A stretch of 64,000 bases of DNA from Bufo bufo (lineage: Eukaryota > Chordata > Amphibia > Anura > Bufonidae): positions 112,361,295 to 112,425,294 of the forward strand of contig NC_053397.1 in NCBI RefSeq assembly GCF_905171765.1, in the 5' to 3' direction. Shown here one piece after another: positions 23,601 through 33,142 of the stretch. The stretch's first letter is position 1. Each line of letters starts with the position of its first letter. The notes under the pieces are model-generated. The model did no database searches. It had not been told where the DNA came from and worked only from the letters and a program-made list of their open reading frames with translations. The position numbers and the translations under genes are program-made.

Positions 23601-24243
23601 GTATACTGAGGGGATACTGTGCCTTTCGAGGTAAAGGAGTACCAGGTTTACGTTCTATCATCATTGGAGCGACAGATAAATGGCCAACATCTGTAGGTCC
23701 GGAGGCCCACAGATGTTCAGGTAATTGTTGCAGCAGAAGGGACACGCCCTCTTCAGAGAGTGTAGACACGTACATGTGGAATGGATTATAATCACAGGCT
23801 GCTAAGAGACATATATCCTCTTCTCCTAGTTTGCCTTGTAACTTCACAGTACAATCAGGAAGATATGTTATCTGCGCATATATTCTCTGCAACAAATCTG
23901 CTCCTAGCAAATTAACAGGGGCGGTGTCACTGACTAAGAGGCGACTTAGCATTTGTTGGTTTGGGGCAAATGCAATTTGTATTGGCTTTGTGAGAGGAGT
24001 AGTAACCTCATTACCATCTACTCCTACACATGGAATACTATCCTTAGACATAAGGGATCTTTTTACATGTTTGCTGCGAATAACTGTTTTGGCTGCTCCA
24101 GTGTCAATCAAAAAGGGGATGGGCTCCCCCCCATTAATTGCCAAGGAGACAACTAGGGCAGGCCCTAAGGTTTGAATTTTTAATAGGGGCACAGCATTTG
24201 ACTCTGGATTGCCAACTCCGTATGGGCGTCGCACTTGAGGGGG
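20608..24243 (-). pseudogene. pol: ERV pol: protease, reverse transcriptase, RNase H, integrase
   Basis: One frame from 24234 down to 21094, broken by a TAA at about 22903. It continues in a second frame to 20608. Domains in order: retroviral protease with FLIDTGAAKTVI; RT with LPQG and the catalytic YIDDLL; RNase H with LFVDGSRYG, then YTDSRYAF and RGNHRADMAAK; integrase zinc finger, then IDYIQLP, ESDRGSHF and YHPQSSGRV. The codon where the third catalytic residue of integrase (Glu) is expected is TAG, at 21094-21096. The C-terminal integrase part follows (20608-21054, RFEGPHQVLL). RT and RNase H look gamma- or epsilon-like. Pol is in the same frame as gag across an amber codon. Dead because of at least two nonsense changes. 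Confidence 0.92.
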
Positions 24244-24246
24244 CTA
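24244..24246 (-). promoter_or_regulatory. gag-pol junction amber codon (readthrough candidate)
   Basis: Gag ends in TAG and pol continues in the same frame directly after it (CCCCCTCAAGTG...). Gammaretroviruses join Gag and Pol by readthrough of an amber codon, so this layout fits. I did not identify the downstream pseudoknot. Confidence 0.6.
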
Positions 24247-25975
24247 AACTCTCTCCTCCTCTTCCTCCTCCCATGGGTTAGGAGATTGGCAATCCCGCAT
24301 AAAGAGCTCCACCCTGCCACAGTTATAACATCTTAAGAGATACCTTGGTTTCCTTCCCCCTTTTTGGGGAGAGGGCTGGTAAGCGGCCACACCCGCCTTA
24401 GGTCTTTTGTTCAATTCAGCTTCTACCCCCTTTGCTACTTGTAACAAAATGGAGGGCTGTATAGTTCTCCATTCAGGCCTAGCTGATACCAGACCCTTGC
24501 GAATGCTTTCCCTAAGATCATCCACAAAAGCAGCACTCAAAATTCTCTCATGCATGTCTGAAGTATACTCAAAGCCCAAATCCACCCATCTTTGCTGGAG
24601 TCTAGTGTAAAATTTCTCCACACTTTCCATTTTATCCTGATGCATATCCAACAACGTAACAGACTGATCACCTAATCGCTTTCTCCCCCATTCTGTGAGT
24701 TTTACTATGTATTGCTCACCGGACAACAAAGTAGTATCATCTCCCTCATAAGATCCCACTGCAGAGGCTATAATCTGAGAGAAGGAGTCACCAGCTTTAC
24801 ACTGGACTAAATCTTCTAAATCCCTCCAGCAACATGAGAAAGCTTTCCGTATCTTTGCTAACTCTCTACAGAACGGCATGGGTAAGTCCTCTGGATTGGG
24901 GTTCTACTCATCATGGCCAGCATCTCACTAGGGGACCAAGGGCGATACACAGGCTCATCAGGGATGTCATTTGGACCACTGAGAGGATCAGCTCCAGGGG
25001 TTAGGTACCTGCGTGTACGATAGGATAGATTAGGTCGAGGTGGATTTGGCGTAGATGATATAACAGGGGAAACTGGGTGCATCAGATTTCGCATATCCAA
25101 CAATGATGTTGGATATCCCATACTTTCCTGTGATAGAAATCCACTCAAGTCTGAAGTCGGACTTAAAGTGGGTGCATTCCTAGATTGAGTAGACTGGTCT
25201 GGGATATTTCTAGTAGGCATCACAGGGGCAATTACTGCAGGTACATTTTTAACTGATGGGACATACAATTGGGAAGGATTATTTGCAGACATCACTGGAT
25301 ATAATCCAGTGCTGGGAACTATGATAGGAATCGTGTCCTGTCTTTGAGATCCACAAACAATACACATGTTACTCGTTTCAGCATTTCTGTGTCTGCACAC
25401 ACACTCCCATCCCCCATAAGGAGGGGGTTGATGTTCTAAGGAAGGAGTTTTGGGGGATGGGGAAGGGATGGAGGGAGCAGAAGGCACAGTGGGAGGTGCT
25501 GATAAGCACATTCCAGAACATGGTGTAGAGGAGGGGCTAACAGAAGAAGCAATAGTATTGTTTGATGAACCACAAGACCCAGGATTACTTTTTAAAGTTA
25601 CAACAGATGTGGTGGGGGAAGGGATGCCACATGGCAAACTCTCCTGTTCTTTGTTTCATACCACACCCAAATCCTCCATCTTACTATACCAATATTGTCC
25701 ATTCTTCTCAATTTCTTTTAACTTTCCATCAGTCACATCTGCAGACAACTTCCACCATAACTCTGCTTGCACCTATTATTATTTCTCAATCAACCTTTCT
25801 TTTCCTGCAATATATTTTTCCATAAACTTTCATCTAATCTTCCAGTTTCAGGCATACCAATTGCCTGCATGAACGATTTTAACTTAGTTACTGAAACTTT
25901 TCCTTCTCTTTCTCTCATCAACTGAGCTGCTGTTAACATCTCCTCACTCTGTCTTGCAACATTAGAATTTCCCAT
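24244..25975 (-). pseudogene. gag: ERV gag, frameshifted
   Basis: Start chosen at the ATG at 25973-25975, giving MGNSNVARQ, an N-myristoylation signal as in matrix proteins. Three pieces in different frames follow. 25975-25790 is matrix-like. 25637-24858 is a Pro/Ser-rich region with a Cys pattern WECVCRHRN...CIVC at about 25412-25345. 24879-24244 is the capsid C-terminal part and nucleocapsid. The single zinc knuckle reads CYNCGRVELFMRDC, with Leu where the metal-binding His belongs (CAC to CTC by inference). It ends in an acidic tail and TAG at 24244-24246. At least two frame changes make it non-functional. Confidence 0.85.
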
Positions 25976-26349
25976 TATTGTGGTTACACTAAGATCAAAC
26001 AATTGCTAATTATTATCGAGCCTGCTAACTTAAGCGTAGTTGCACAAAGATCAAACGATATCCGATTACTATAAGTAATCGCTATCGAACCCACTAACTT
26101 AAGCGCAGTTTCACTTAGTTCAAACGATAATAATAGTATTGAGCCCAAAATCTCTCTTGGTGAAGACCCCCTAGTCAATTCACCGGGATACAAAATCTTA
26201 ATAACTTCCAATTGCCTATGACAATTGGTGTTAACTAGGGCTGCACGATATATCGCAAAAATAATCGAATCGCGATAATCGCCAAATGCGATATGGCGAT
26301 TCGGCCTACCCGAAAATTCCGCGATTATATATGAAGGGGCCCCTATTGA

Positions 26350-26600
26350 TAAAATGTCCTCTCTCCTATTGATAAAATGGCCAGCCTCTGTACTTACTTT
26401 CACGATGAATGCACTGCAGCGAGCGGCAGCGAGCGAGCCGGCCGGCGCGTGACTGATGTCACTTAGTCACGCTCCTGCTTCCTGAATTAAGTGGGAGGAG
26501 CGTGACAGTGACGTCAGTCATGCGCCGGCCGGCCCGCTCGCTGCAGTGCATTCATAGTGAAAGTGAGTACAGAGGCTGGCCATTTTATCAATAGGAGAGT
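26350..26600. repeat. Inverted repeat inside hAT-2
   Basis: Arms of about 110 bp around 26480. CTATTGATAAAATGGCCAGC on the left returns as GCTGGCCATTTTATCAATAG on the right, and GCCGGCCGGCGCG returns as CGCCGGCCGGC. GC-rich inner parts. Similar in layout and words to the inverted repeat in hAT-3. Confidence 0.85.
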
Positions 26601-26773
26601 TATGTGCGCAGTTTAGGACACATGAGGGGACACATAGGGCCATGAGGGGGACCAGCATAAGATGCTATATGTGTGTCTTATGCTGGCCCCCCTCATGGCC
26701 CTATGTGTCATAGTACACATCCCCTATAACAGCGTCATCCACAGGTCCCCCATAAGTGTCCTCCACAGATCCC

Positions 26774-27265
26774 TGTCACGGAACCATGAACCAGACGTAC
26801 AACAAGAGATAAGTGAAAATAAGAAGGCTTTATTGAAAATAAAGCTGTAAAGCAAAAGTCCAAACGGAAGGCGAAACCGAAGCAGAGTCTTTGCGAAGCC
26901 AGAGGTCAGGAACCAGAAGGGTAGTCAGACGAAGCCAGGATCAGGAACCAGCAGGGTAGTCAGACGAAGCCAGGATCAGGAACCAGCAGGGTAGTCGGAC
27001 GAAACCAGGATCAGGAACCAGCAGGGTAGTCGGACGAAACCAGGATCAGGAACCAGAAGCAGCAGCAGTCTAGAAGCATGGGAACACAGGAGGACCAAGC
27101 AAATAACTGAAGCCACAGACCTCCTATATATATGAGCTAGGCATCCAGCTCCTCCCAGTGGGAAGGAGGAGCCGCAGGGTGGGAGGCTACAAGAAACCCA
27201 GAAACCAAGATGGCCGCCAGCACATGTCAAACGAAGGAGAACAGCAAGAAGGTAAGACCATGACA
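26774..27265 (-). repeat. Chromovirus 3' LTR
   Basis: 492 bp, plus strand TGTCACGGAACC...ACCATGACA. Contains four tandem copies of a roughly 35-bp unit with GGTAGTCAGACGAAGCC. A purine-rich tract (minus strand GAGGGGGAGG) lies just right of it at about 27266-27280 and is the likely polypurine primer site. Confidence 0.95.
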
Positions 27266-27276
27266 GTACCTCCCCC

Positions 27277-30200
27277 TCAAGGGCCCCTCCTCCGCGGAGT
27301 AAAGAACGGTTTCTGAGGGAAGCGTGCGTGGAAGGCTCGGAGCAAGACAGGAGCATGGACATCTGCGGAGGGAACCCAGGAACGCTCCTCTGGACCATAA
27401 CCACGCCAATGGACCAAAAACTGCACCCGACCGCGGACCAGGCGTGAGTCCAGGATATTGCTCACCTCATACTCCTCACGATTACCCACTTGGACCGGAC
27501 GAGGCCGAGGAACCGAGGAAGTGAAACGATTACACACCAGTGGCTTCAACAGGGAGACATGAAACACGTTGGAGATCCGCATGCCAGGAGGAAGCGCAAG
27601 GGCATAGGCTACCGGGTTTACCCTGCGAAGCACTCGGAAGGGACCAACAAAGCGAGGCGCCAGCTTGGGAGTGGGCACTCGAAGGTTGAGGTTGCGGGTG
27701 GACAACCATACACGGTCTCCGACCTGGTAGGAAGGAGCAGGCGCTCGTCTGCGATCAGCCTGGAGTCTCTGGCGCTGTGCAGAGACCTCAAGGGACTTCT
27801 GGATCAGTACCCAAGAAGCACGTAGGACGGAAAGGTGATCCTCCACAGCCGGAATATCCTGGGGAGAGAATACCTCCGGTAACACGGCAGGTTGGAACCC
27901 ATAATTGGCCATGAAGGGAGACGTCCCAGAGGAAGAGTTCACCGCCGTGTTCCTGGCAAACTCAGCCCAAGGCAGGAGGTCAACCCAATTGTCTTGGTGA
28001 TCGGAGACATAGCAACGAAGGAATTGCTCCAAGGCCTGATTGGATCGTTCTGTGGCCCCATTGGACTGAGGGTGGTAGGCCGAGGAGAAGGAGAGATGAA
28101 TCCCCAACTGGGAGCAAAAGGCGCGCCAGAACCTGGACACAAACTGACTCCCCCGATCCGACACAATCTCCTTGGGCAAACCGTGCAACCGGAAGACCTC
28201 CCTGGCAAAAATCGTGGCCAACTCTTGTGCAGAGGGTAACTTCTTGAGAGGAACACAGTGGCACATTTTGGAAAACCGATCCACAATCATGAGAATGACC
28301 GTATGGCCTCGGGATGCAGGGAGGTCCACAATGAAATCCATCCCCAGGTGTGACCATGGGCGCTCCCCGGTGGCTATGGGTTGCAGAAGGCCCAACGGAA
28401 GGTGCCGAGGGGACTTACTCTGGGCACAAACGGAGCATGCCGCTACATATGCGGCGATGTCGGAACGTAGGGAAGGCCACCAGAACAGACGTGAAACAGC
28501 CCAGGACAGCTGATTCTTTCCAGGATGCCCCGCGGTCTTGGAGTTATGGTAGGTTCGCAACAACCGAGTGCGCAACTCCTCAGGCACAAAACATCTGCCG
28601 TTGGGTCTCCCAGAGGGAGCACCAGATTGAGCCGCCAAAATCTGCTCACCCAGGGGAGAGGTCAGGCTGGTGCGAATGGCGGCCAAGATCTGATTCGGAG
28701 GTATGACCGAAGTCGGAATCGACTCCTCCCTGGACAGCTCGGAGTACTGCCGTGATAAGGCATCCGCCCTGATGTTCTTGGAACCGGGTAGGTAGGAGAC
28801 CACGTAATTAAAACGTGACAAGAACAGAGCCCATCTGGCCTGACGTGGTGTCAATCTCTTGGCCTCAGAAAGGTAGGTCAGATTCTTGTGGTCCGTCAGG
28901 ATGAGGACCGGAACCACCGAACCCTCGAGCAAGTGCCTCCATTCTTTAAGGGCCTGCACGATGGCCAATAACTCCCTGTCACCAATCTGATAGTTGCACT
29001 CCGCGGAAGACAGTTTCCGGGAGTAAAACCCACAAGGAAGCAGAGGACCCTCTGGTGTTCTACGCTGAGACAGAAGGGCGCCTACTCCCGTCTCAGACGC
29101 GTCCACCTCGAGGACAAAGGGCAACCCAGGGTTGGGATGCGACAGAATCGGAGCCGACACAAAGGCGGACTTTAGAGCCTCAAAAGCTCGGATGGCCTCG
29201 AGCGGCCAGACCTGGGAATTACTGCCCTTCCTGGTCAGATCCGTGAGAGGCTTGGCTAGCATGGAAAAGTCCCTGATGAACTTCCGATAATAATTGGCGA
29301 AGCCCAAAAAGCGCTGCAGGGAACGAAGACCACTGGGCTGGGGCCACTGTAAGACAGCCGAAACCTTCTCAGGATCCATGGAGAACCCCTCAGCGGAAAT
29401 GATGTAACCTAAGAAGGTTACCTGGGATCGGTGAAATTCGCATTTCTCAAGCTTACCGAACAGCTTGTTCTCTCGTAACCGTTGCAACACTCGTCTGACA
29501 TCCAGAATGTGGGCCTCCATGGATTCAGAATATACCAAGATGTCATCCAAATAGACCACCACACACTGCTGCAACAGGTCACGGAAAACATCGTTGATGA
29601 ATTCCTGAAAGACTGCGGGCGCATTGCACAACCCAAAGGGCATAACCAAGGATTCATAATGACCGGTCCTGGTGTTAAACGCGGTCTTCCACTCATCGCC
29701 CGCCTTGATCCTTACCAGGTTATATGCCGCCCTCAGGTCGAGTTTGGTAAAGACCGTGGCCCCTTTAAGGCGATCGAACAGCTCGGAAATCAAGGGTATC
29801 GGGTAAGCGTTCTTGATCGTGATGCGATTGAGACCCCTGTAATCGATGTAAGGCCTCAACTCACCGCCCTTCTTTTTCACAAAGAAAAATCCAGCCCCTG
29901 CCGGGGACGAGGATTTGCGAATGTGTCCGCGTGAAAGCGCCTCCCTCACGTACTCCTCCATGGCCTCATTCTCCGCTACCGACAGTGGATAGACTTTGCC
30001 ACGAGGAGGAACGGCACCAGATTGTAACTCTATGGCACAATCGTATGGGCGGTGCGGAGGTAGGGCAACCGCGCGCACCTTATCGAATACATCCCGGTAC
30101 TCCTCGTATTCAGGAGGCAACAGAGAGTCCGAGGAAGTACACAGCAACTTGACAGACCCATGGATGCAACTAGCCCCACACTGCGGTGACCACGAGAGGA

Positions 30201-30678
30201 TCTCGGCCGATCTCCAATCGAAAGTCGGATTATGCTTCCGGAGCCAGGGGTACCCCAAGACCACCGAGTAGTGTGGAGACGAAATAACCTGGAGGCAGAC
30301 CGACTCTCTGTGAACGGCACCAATGGCTATCCCCACTGGAAGGGTCTCATGAGTCACGTGTGGCGGCAGAAGGGGTCTGCCGTCTATCGCCTCAAGAGCC
30401 AGTGGGGAACCTCGAGCCTGCAGAGGAATGGAATTGGCGGCAGCGAACACCTTATCAATGAACAAACCACCAGCACCAGAGTCCACCAACGCCTGGGTCG
30501 TCACCGAGCCCCCGACCCAGGAGAGGACAACAGTGATCAGTGGTTTGTCAACACGGGAAACTGGGGACGAGGAGACTCCACCCAAGATCTGCCCCCGACA
30601 GGATCTCAGGTGCGAGCGTTTCCCGGACGGTTCGGACATGCCAACCGAAAATGCCCACCGAGACCACAGTACATGCAT
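27277..30678 (-). CDS. pol: Chromovirus Pol polyprotein
   Basis: Open frame of 1133 codons counted from an internal Met at 30678. It is probably made as Gag-Pol by -1 frameshifting at 30618-30624, so the true Pol begins there. Domains in order: aspartic protease with ALVDSGAGGLFI (residues about 57-68); RT with LRPYIDYRGLN, the VMPFGLCNAP box and catalytic YLDDILVYS (about 380); RNase H with LEVDASETGVGALLSQ and [20 protein letters not shown]; integrase with an HHCC finger (H..H..CSVCAQSK), then MDFIVDLP, IVSDRGSQF and NGATERSNQ supplying Asp, Asp, Glu; and a C-terminal chromodomain (YEVSNILDSRLVRGRVQFLVHWRGYG, shortened here to its start YEVSNILDSR and core FLVHWRGYG). The chromodomain marks the chromovirus branch. 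No stop or frame damage is seen. Confidence 0.95.
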   Translation of the reverse strand: MHVLWSRWAFSVGMSEPSGKRSHLRSCRGQILGGVSSSPVSRVDKPLITVVLSWVGGSVTTQALVDSGAGGLFIDKVFAAANSIPLQARGSPLALEAIDGRPLLPPHVTHETLPVGIAIGAVHRESVCLQVISSPHYSVVLGYPWLRKHNPTFDWRSAEILSWSPQCGASCIHGSVKLLCTSSDSLLPPEYEEYRDVFDKVRAVALPPHRPYDCAIELQSGAVPPRGKVYPLSVAENEAMEEYVREALSRGHIRKSSSPAGAGFFFVKKKGGELRPYIDYRGLNRITIKNAYPIPLISELFDRLKGATVFTKLDLRAAYNLVRIKAGDEWKTAFNTRTGHYESLVMPFGLCNAPAVFQEFINDVFRDLLQQCVVVYLDDILVYSESMEAHILDVRRVLQRLRENKLFGKLEKCEFHRSQVTFLGYIISAEGFSMDPEKVSAVLQWPQPSGLRSLQRFLGFANYYRKFIRDFSMLAKPLTDLTRKGSNSQVWPLEAIRAFEALKSAFVSAPILSHPNPGLPFVLEVDASETGVGALLSQRRTPEGPLLPCGFYSRKLSSAECNYQIGDRELLAIVQALKEWRHLLEGSVVPVLILTDHKNLTYLSEAKRLTPRQARWALFLSRFNYVVSYLPGSKNIRADALSRQYSELSREESIPTSVIPPNQILAAIRTSLTSPLGEQILAAQSGAPSGRPNGRCFVPEELRTRLLRTYHNSKTAGHPGKNQLSWAVSRLFWWPSLRSDIAAYVAACSVCAQSKSPRHLPLGLLQPIATGERPWSHLGMDFIVDLPASRGHTVILMIVDRFSKMCHCVPLKKLPSAQELATIFAREVFRLHGLPKEIVSDRGSQFVSRFWRAFCSQLGIHLSFSSAYHPQSNGATERSNQALEQFLRCYVSDHQDNWVDLLPWAEFARNTAVNSSSGTSPFMANYGFQPAVLPEVFSPQDIPAVEDHLSVLRASWVLIQKSLEVSAQRQRLQADRRRAPAPSYQVGDRVWLSTRNLNLRVPTPKLAPRFVGPFRVLRRVNPVAYALALPPGMRISNVFHVSLLKPLVCNRFTSSVPRPRPVQVGNREEYEVSNILDSRLVRGRVQFLVHWRGYGPEERSWVPSADVHAPVLLRAFHARFPQKPFFTPRRRGP

Positions 30679-31607
30679 CGGCCCTCGCGTCTCCGGAGTA
30701 CCCTCTCCCCCTCGGACAGGCGAGCAAACCCCAGCTGCATGGGTTCACCCCCAGATAAGTCATCCCCAGGAGGCGTGGGAGGAGAGGGAGGCACGGGTGG
30801 GACAGCAAACGTAGGCGCCAATCTGTTAGAAAACCTCCGCAGGCTCTCCTTAAAGGAAGGTCTCTCCCTGAGTCTGGTGTCAATCAAAATCAGGAAAGAA
30901 ATAAGAGACTCGAGCTCCACTGGTAGGTCCTTAGCTGCAACCTCATCCTTCAAGGCATCCGAGAGACCATGAGAGAAAGCAGCGACCAGAGCCTCATTAT
31001 TCCAGCCCACCTCTGCTGCCAGGGTACGAAACTCAATGGCGTATTCAGCTACGGATCGTGAACCCTGTCTGATGGACATAAGGAGCTTCGCAGCAGAGGC
31101 AGCACGAGCCGGCACATCGAATACCTTCCGAAGAGAAGCAACAAAACCGGAAAACTCGGCAACCACCGGATTGTTGTTCTCCCATAAAGGGCTGGCCCAG
31201 GCCAAGGCCTTGTCCGAGAGCAGCGAGATCAAGAAGCCCACCTTTGATCTCTCAGTAGGAAAGGCATGTGGCAGCAACTCGAAATAAATGCCCACCTGGT
31301 TAAGGAAACCTCGGCACTGAGTTGGCTCTCCCCCAAAGCGCTGTGGAAGAGGGGCAGAACCGGTCATACCCCGAAACACCGCAGGTGCAACAACAGGTGT
31401 CGGGGTAGACTCTGGCGCAACAACCGGAGCGGCAGTAGGAGCGGGCCCAGGAGCGACAACCGACCCATCGGCAACGGGAGCGAAATGAGCCGTGCGTTCA
31501 AGCAGGGTTTGCAACGCCACAGCGAACCGACCCAACAGGTGATCCTGCTGATCAAGTCTGGCAACCAGCGTGGGTAGCGAGGATGGCCCTGTACCGTCAG
31601 AATTCAT
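30606..31607 (-). CDS. gag: Chromovirus Gag protein
   Basis: 333 codons from ATG at 31607, only 13 bases after the LTR. The N-terminal half has a coiled-coil-like start (LVARLDQQDHLLGRFAVALQ) and a Pro/Ala/Val-rich linker. The capsid-like part contains FLNQVGIYFELLP and LLSDKALAWASPLW, as in sushi-type Gag and the domesticated PEG10/RTL proteins. The C-terminus has one CCHC zinc knuckle, CMYCGLGGHFRLAC. Stop TGA at 30606. Overlaps Pol by 73 bases in the -1 frame. Open and plausible as a functional structural protein. Confidence 0.95.
   Translation of the reverse strand: MNSDGTGPSSLPTLVARLDQQDHLLGRFAVALQTLLERTAHFAPVADGSVVAPGPAPTAAPVVAPESTPTPVVAPAVFRGMTGSAPLPQRFGGEPTQCRGFLNQVGIYFELLPHAFPTERSKVGFLISLLSDKALAWASPLWENNNPVVAEFSGFVASLRKVFDVPARAASAAKLLMSIRQGSRSVAEYAIEFRTLAAEVGWNNEALVAAFSHGLSDALKDEVAAKDLPVELESLISFLILIDTRLRERPSFKESLRRFSNRLAPTFAVPPVPPSPPTPPGDDLSGGEPMQLGFARLSEGERVLRRREGRCMYCGLGGHFRLACPNRPGNART
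30618..30624 (-). promoter_or_regulatory. Ribosomal frameshift slippery site GGGAAAC
   Basis: On the minus strand the gag frame reads CCG GGA AAC, giving the heptamer G GGA AAC (X XXY YYZ) within the gag/pol overlap. A -1 slip here joins exactly to the Pol frame. The same heptamer is known from PEG10, a domesticated sushi-type gag-pol gene. Confidence 0.88.
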
Positions 31608-31608
31608 G

Positions 31609-31618
31609 GCTTGGTCCT
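31609..31618 (-). promoter_or_regulatory. Self-priming primer-binding site of the chromovirus
   Basis: Two bases after the LTR the minus strand reads AGGACCAAGC. Its exact complement, GCTTGGTCCT, lies in the LTR at 31938-31947, about 32 bases downstream of a TATATATA box, where the transcript should begin. No tRNA-type TGG site is seen. This matches self-priming as in Tf1 and sushi elements. Confidence 0.75.
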
Positions 31619-31620
31619 AA

Positions 31621-32112
31621 TGTCACGGAACCATGAACCAGACGTACAACAAGAGATAAGTGAAAATAAGAAGGCTTTATTGAAAATAAATCTGTAAAGC
31701 AAAAGTCCAAACGGAAGGCGAAACCGAAGCAGAGTCTTTGCGAAGCCAGAGGTCAGGAACCAGAAGGGTAGTCAGACGAAGCCAGGATCAGGAACCAGCA
31801 GGGTAGTCAGACGAAGCCAGGATCAGGAACCAGCAGGGTAGTCGGACGAAACCAGGATCAGGAACCAGCAGGGTAGTCGGACGAAACCAGGATCAGGAAC
31901 CAGAAGCAGCAGCAGTCTAGAAGCATGGGAACACAGGAGGACCAAGCAAGGAACTGAAGCCACAGACCTCCTATATATATGAGCTAGGCATCCAGCTCCT
32001 CCCAGTGGGAAGGAGGAGCCGCAGGGTGGGAGGCTACAAGAAACCCAGAAACCAAGATGGCCGCCAGCACATGTCAAACGAAGGAGAACAGCAAGAAGGT
32101 AAGACCATGACA
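31621..32112 (-). repeat. Chromovirus 5' LTR
   Basis: 492 bp. On the minus strand: TATATATA at about 31980-31972, predicted start near 31947, AATAAA at about 31681-31676. These define U3, R and U5. Carries the same internal 35-bp tandem units as the 3' LTR. Confidence 0.95.
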
Positions 32113-32625
32113 ATCCCCCATAACAGTGTCCTCCACAGATCCCCCATAACAGTGTCCTCCACAGATCCCCCATAGCAGAGTCCTCCACAGATCCCCCCCA
32201 TAACAGCGTCCTCCACAGATCCCCCCCATAACAGCGTCCTCCACAGATCCCCCCCATAACAGCGTCCTCCACAGATCCCCACCATAACAGCGTCATCCAC
32301 AGATCCCCCACATAACAGCGTCCTCCACAGATCCCCCCATAACAGCGTCCTCCACAGATCCCCCCCATAACAGCGTCATCCACAGATCCCCCACATAACA
32401 GCGTCATCCACAGATCCCCCACATAACAGCGTCATCCACAGATCCCCCACATAACAGCGTCATCCACAGATCCCCCACATAACAGCGTCATCCACAGATC
32501 CCCCACATAACAGCGTCATCCACAGATCCCCCACATAACAGCGTCATCCACAGATCCCCCACATAACAGCGCCATCCACAGATCCCCCACATAACAGCGC
32601 CATCCACAGATCCCCCATAACTATG
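32113..32625. repeat. Minisatellite of hAT-2, unit about 26-28 bp
   Basis: About 18 copies of CAGCGTCATCCACAGATCCC followed by CCACATAA, with shorter CAGTGTCCTCCACAGATCCC forms near the left end. A few units lie left of the chromovirus (26725-26773), so the chromovirus split the array. Confidence 0.93.
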
Positions 32626-33121
32626 TCATACCCAGCCACGTCAGTGGCTCATATGGGAAAATCCAAGCAAATAGACCTCTAGCACAATTCCCTTAAAATA
32701 TCGCATCGCATATCGTTATCGCAATTTTTAGGGCCCTAATCGCAATCGCACAAAATTCCCATATCGTGCAGCCTTAGTGTTAACCCTTTCCTCAAGATTC
32801 TCGTCAGAACTTGGCTGGGATCCAATTCTACGTCACAGGATATCCGACTCAGCTGTCTAACAACTTCCGTTTAGTTCCAGCATGTCCCACCACACAAAGA
32901 AGGAATATTTCAACAGGTTCTTTCTAACGGACAGATCAGCTATAATTTGAACCCTTATATCGCGATAACACCAATTCAACTCTTGAGAAAACACTTGGGC
33001 AAAAGACTCAGAGGAGGTTGTAAGAATTAAAGCTTCTTACCTTGCTGCAGCTTATGCCTCGTCTGAGGGTTTTACGCAAGTCCTTTCCTGGCGTTTGAAT
33101 CGGAAATTACGCAAGCTGTCC

Positions 33122-33139
33122 GCCCCACGGTGCGCGCCA
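33122..33139 (-). promoter_or_regulatory. ERV primer-binding site, resembling tRNA-Lys(1,2)
   Basis: Three bases after the 5' LTR the minus strand reads TGGCGCGCACCGTGGGGC. It differs at about two positions from the primer-binding site for lysine tRNA 1,2 as I remember it. The tRNA assignment is an inference. Confidence 0.65.
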
Positions 33140-33142
33140 ATT

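Larger units (their letters stand above)
26774..32112 (-). mobile_element. Complete chromovirus (Ty3/gypsy, sushi type), apparently intact
   Basis: 5339 bp on the minus strand: LTR 32112-31621, gag, pol, LTR 27265-26774. ATCCC flanks it at 26769-26773 and 32113-32117 (5-bp duplication). The two 492-bp LTRs differ at about three positions by eye, so the insertion is recent. Gag and pol are open throughout and all catalytic motifs are present. It lies inside the minisatellite of hAT-2, making it the youngest layer of this nest. Confidence 0.95.
26236..32776. mobile_element. hAT-2, non-autonomous hAT element in the ERV leader, split by the chromovirus
   Basis: Left end TAGGGCTGCACGATATATCG, right end the complement of TAAGGCTGCACGATATGGGA. 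GTGTTAAC flanks it at 26228-26235 and 32777-32784 (8-bp duplication). Without the chromovirus it is about 1.2 kb. Inside lie an inverted repeat (26350-26600) and a CCACAGATCCCCCATAA-type minisatellite on both sides of the chromovirus. No transposase. Confidence 0.92.

Noticed and set aside
28172..31287. Plus-strand frames of 100-246 codons across the chromovirus
   Set aside because: Shadows of the intact gag and pol on the other strand.
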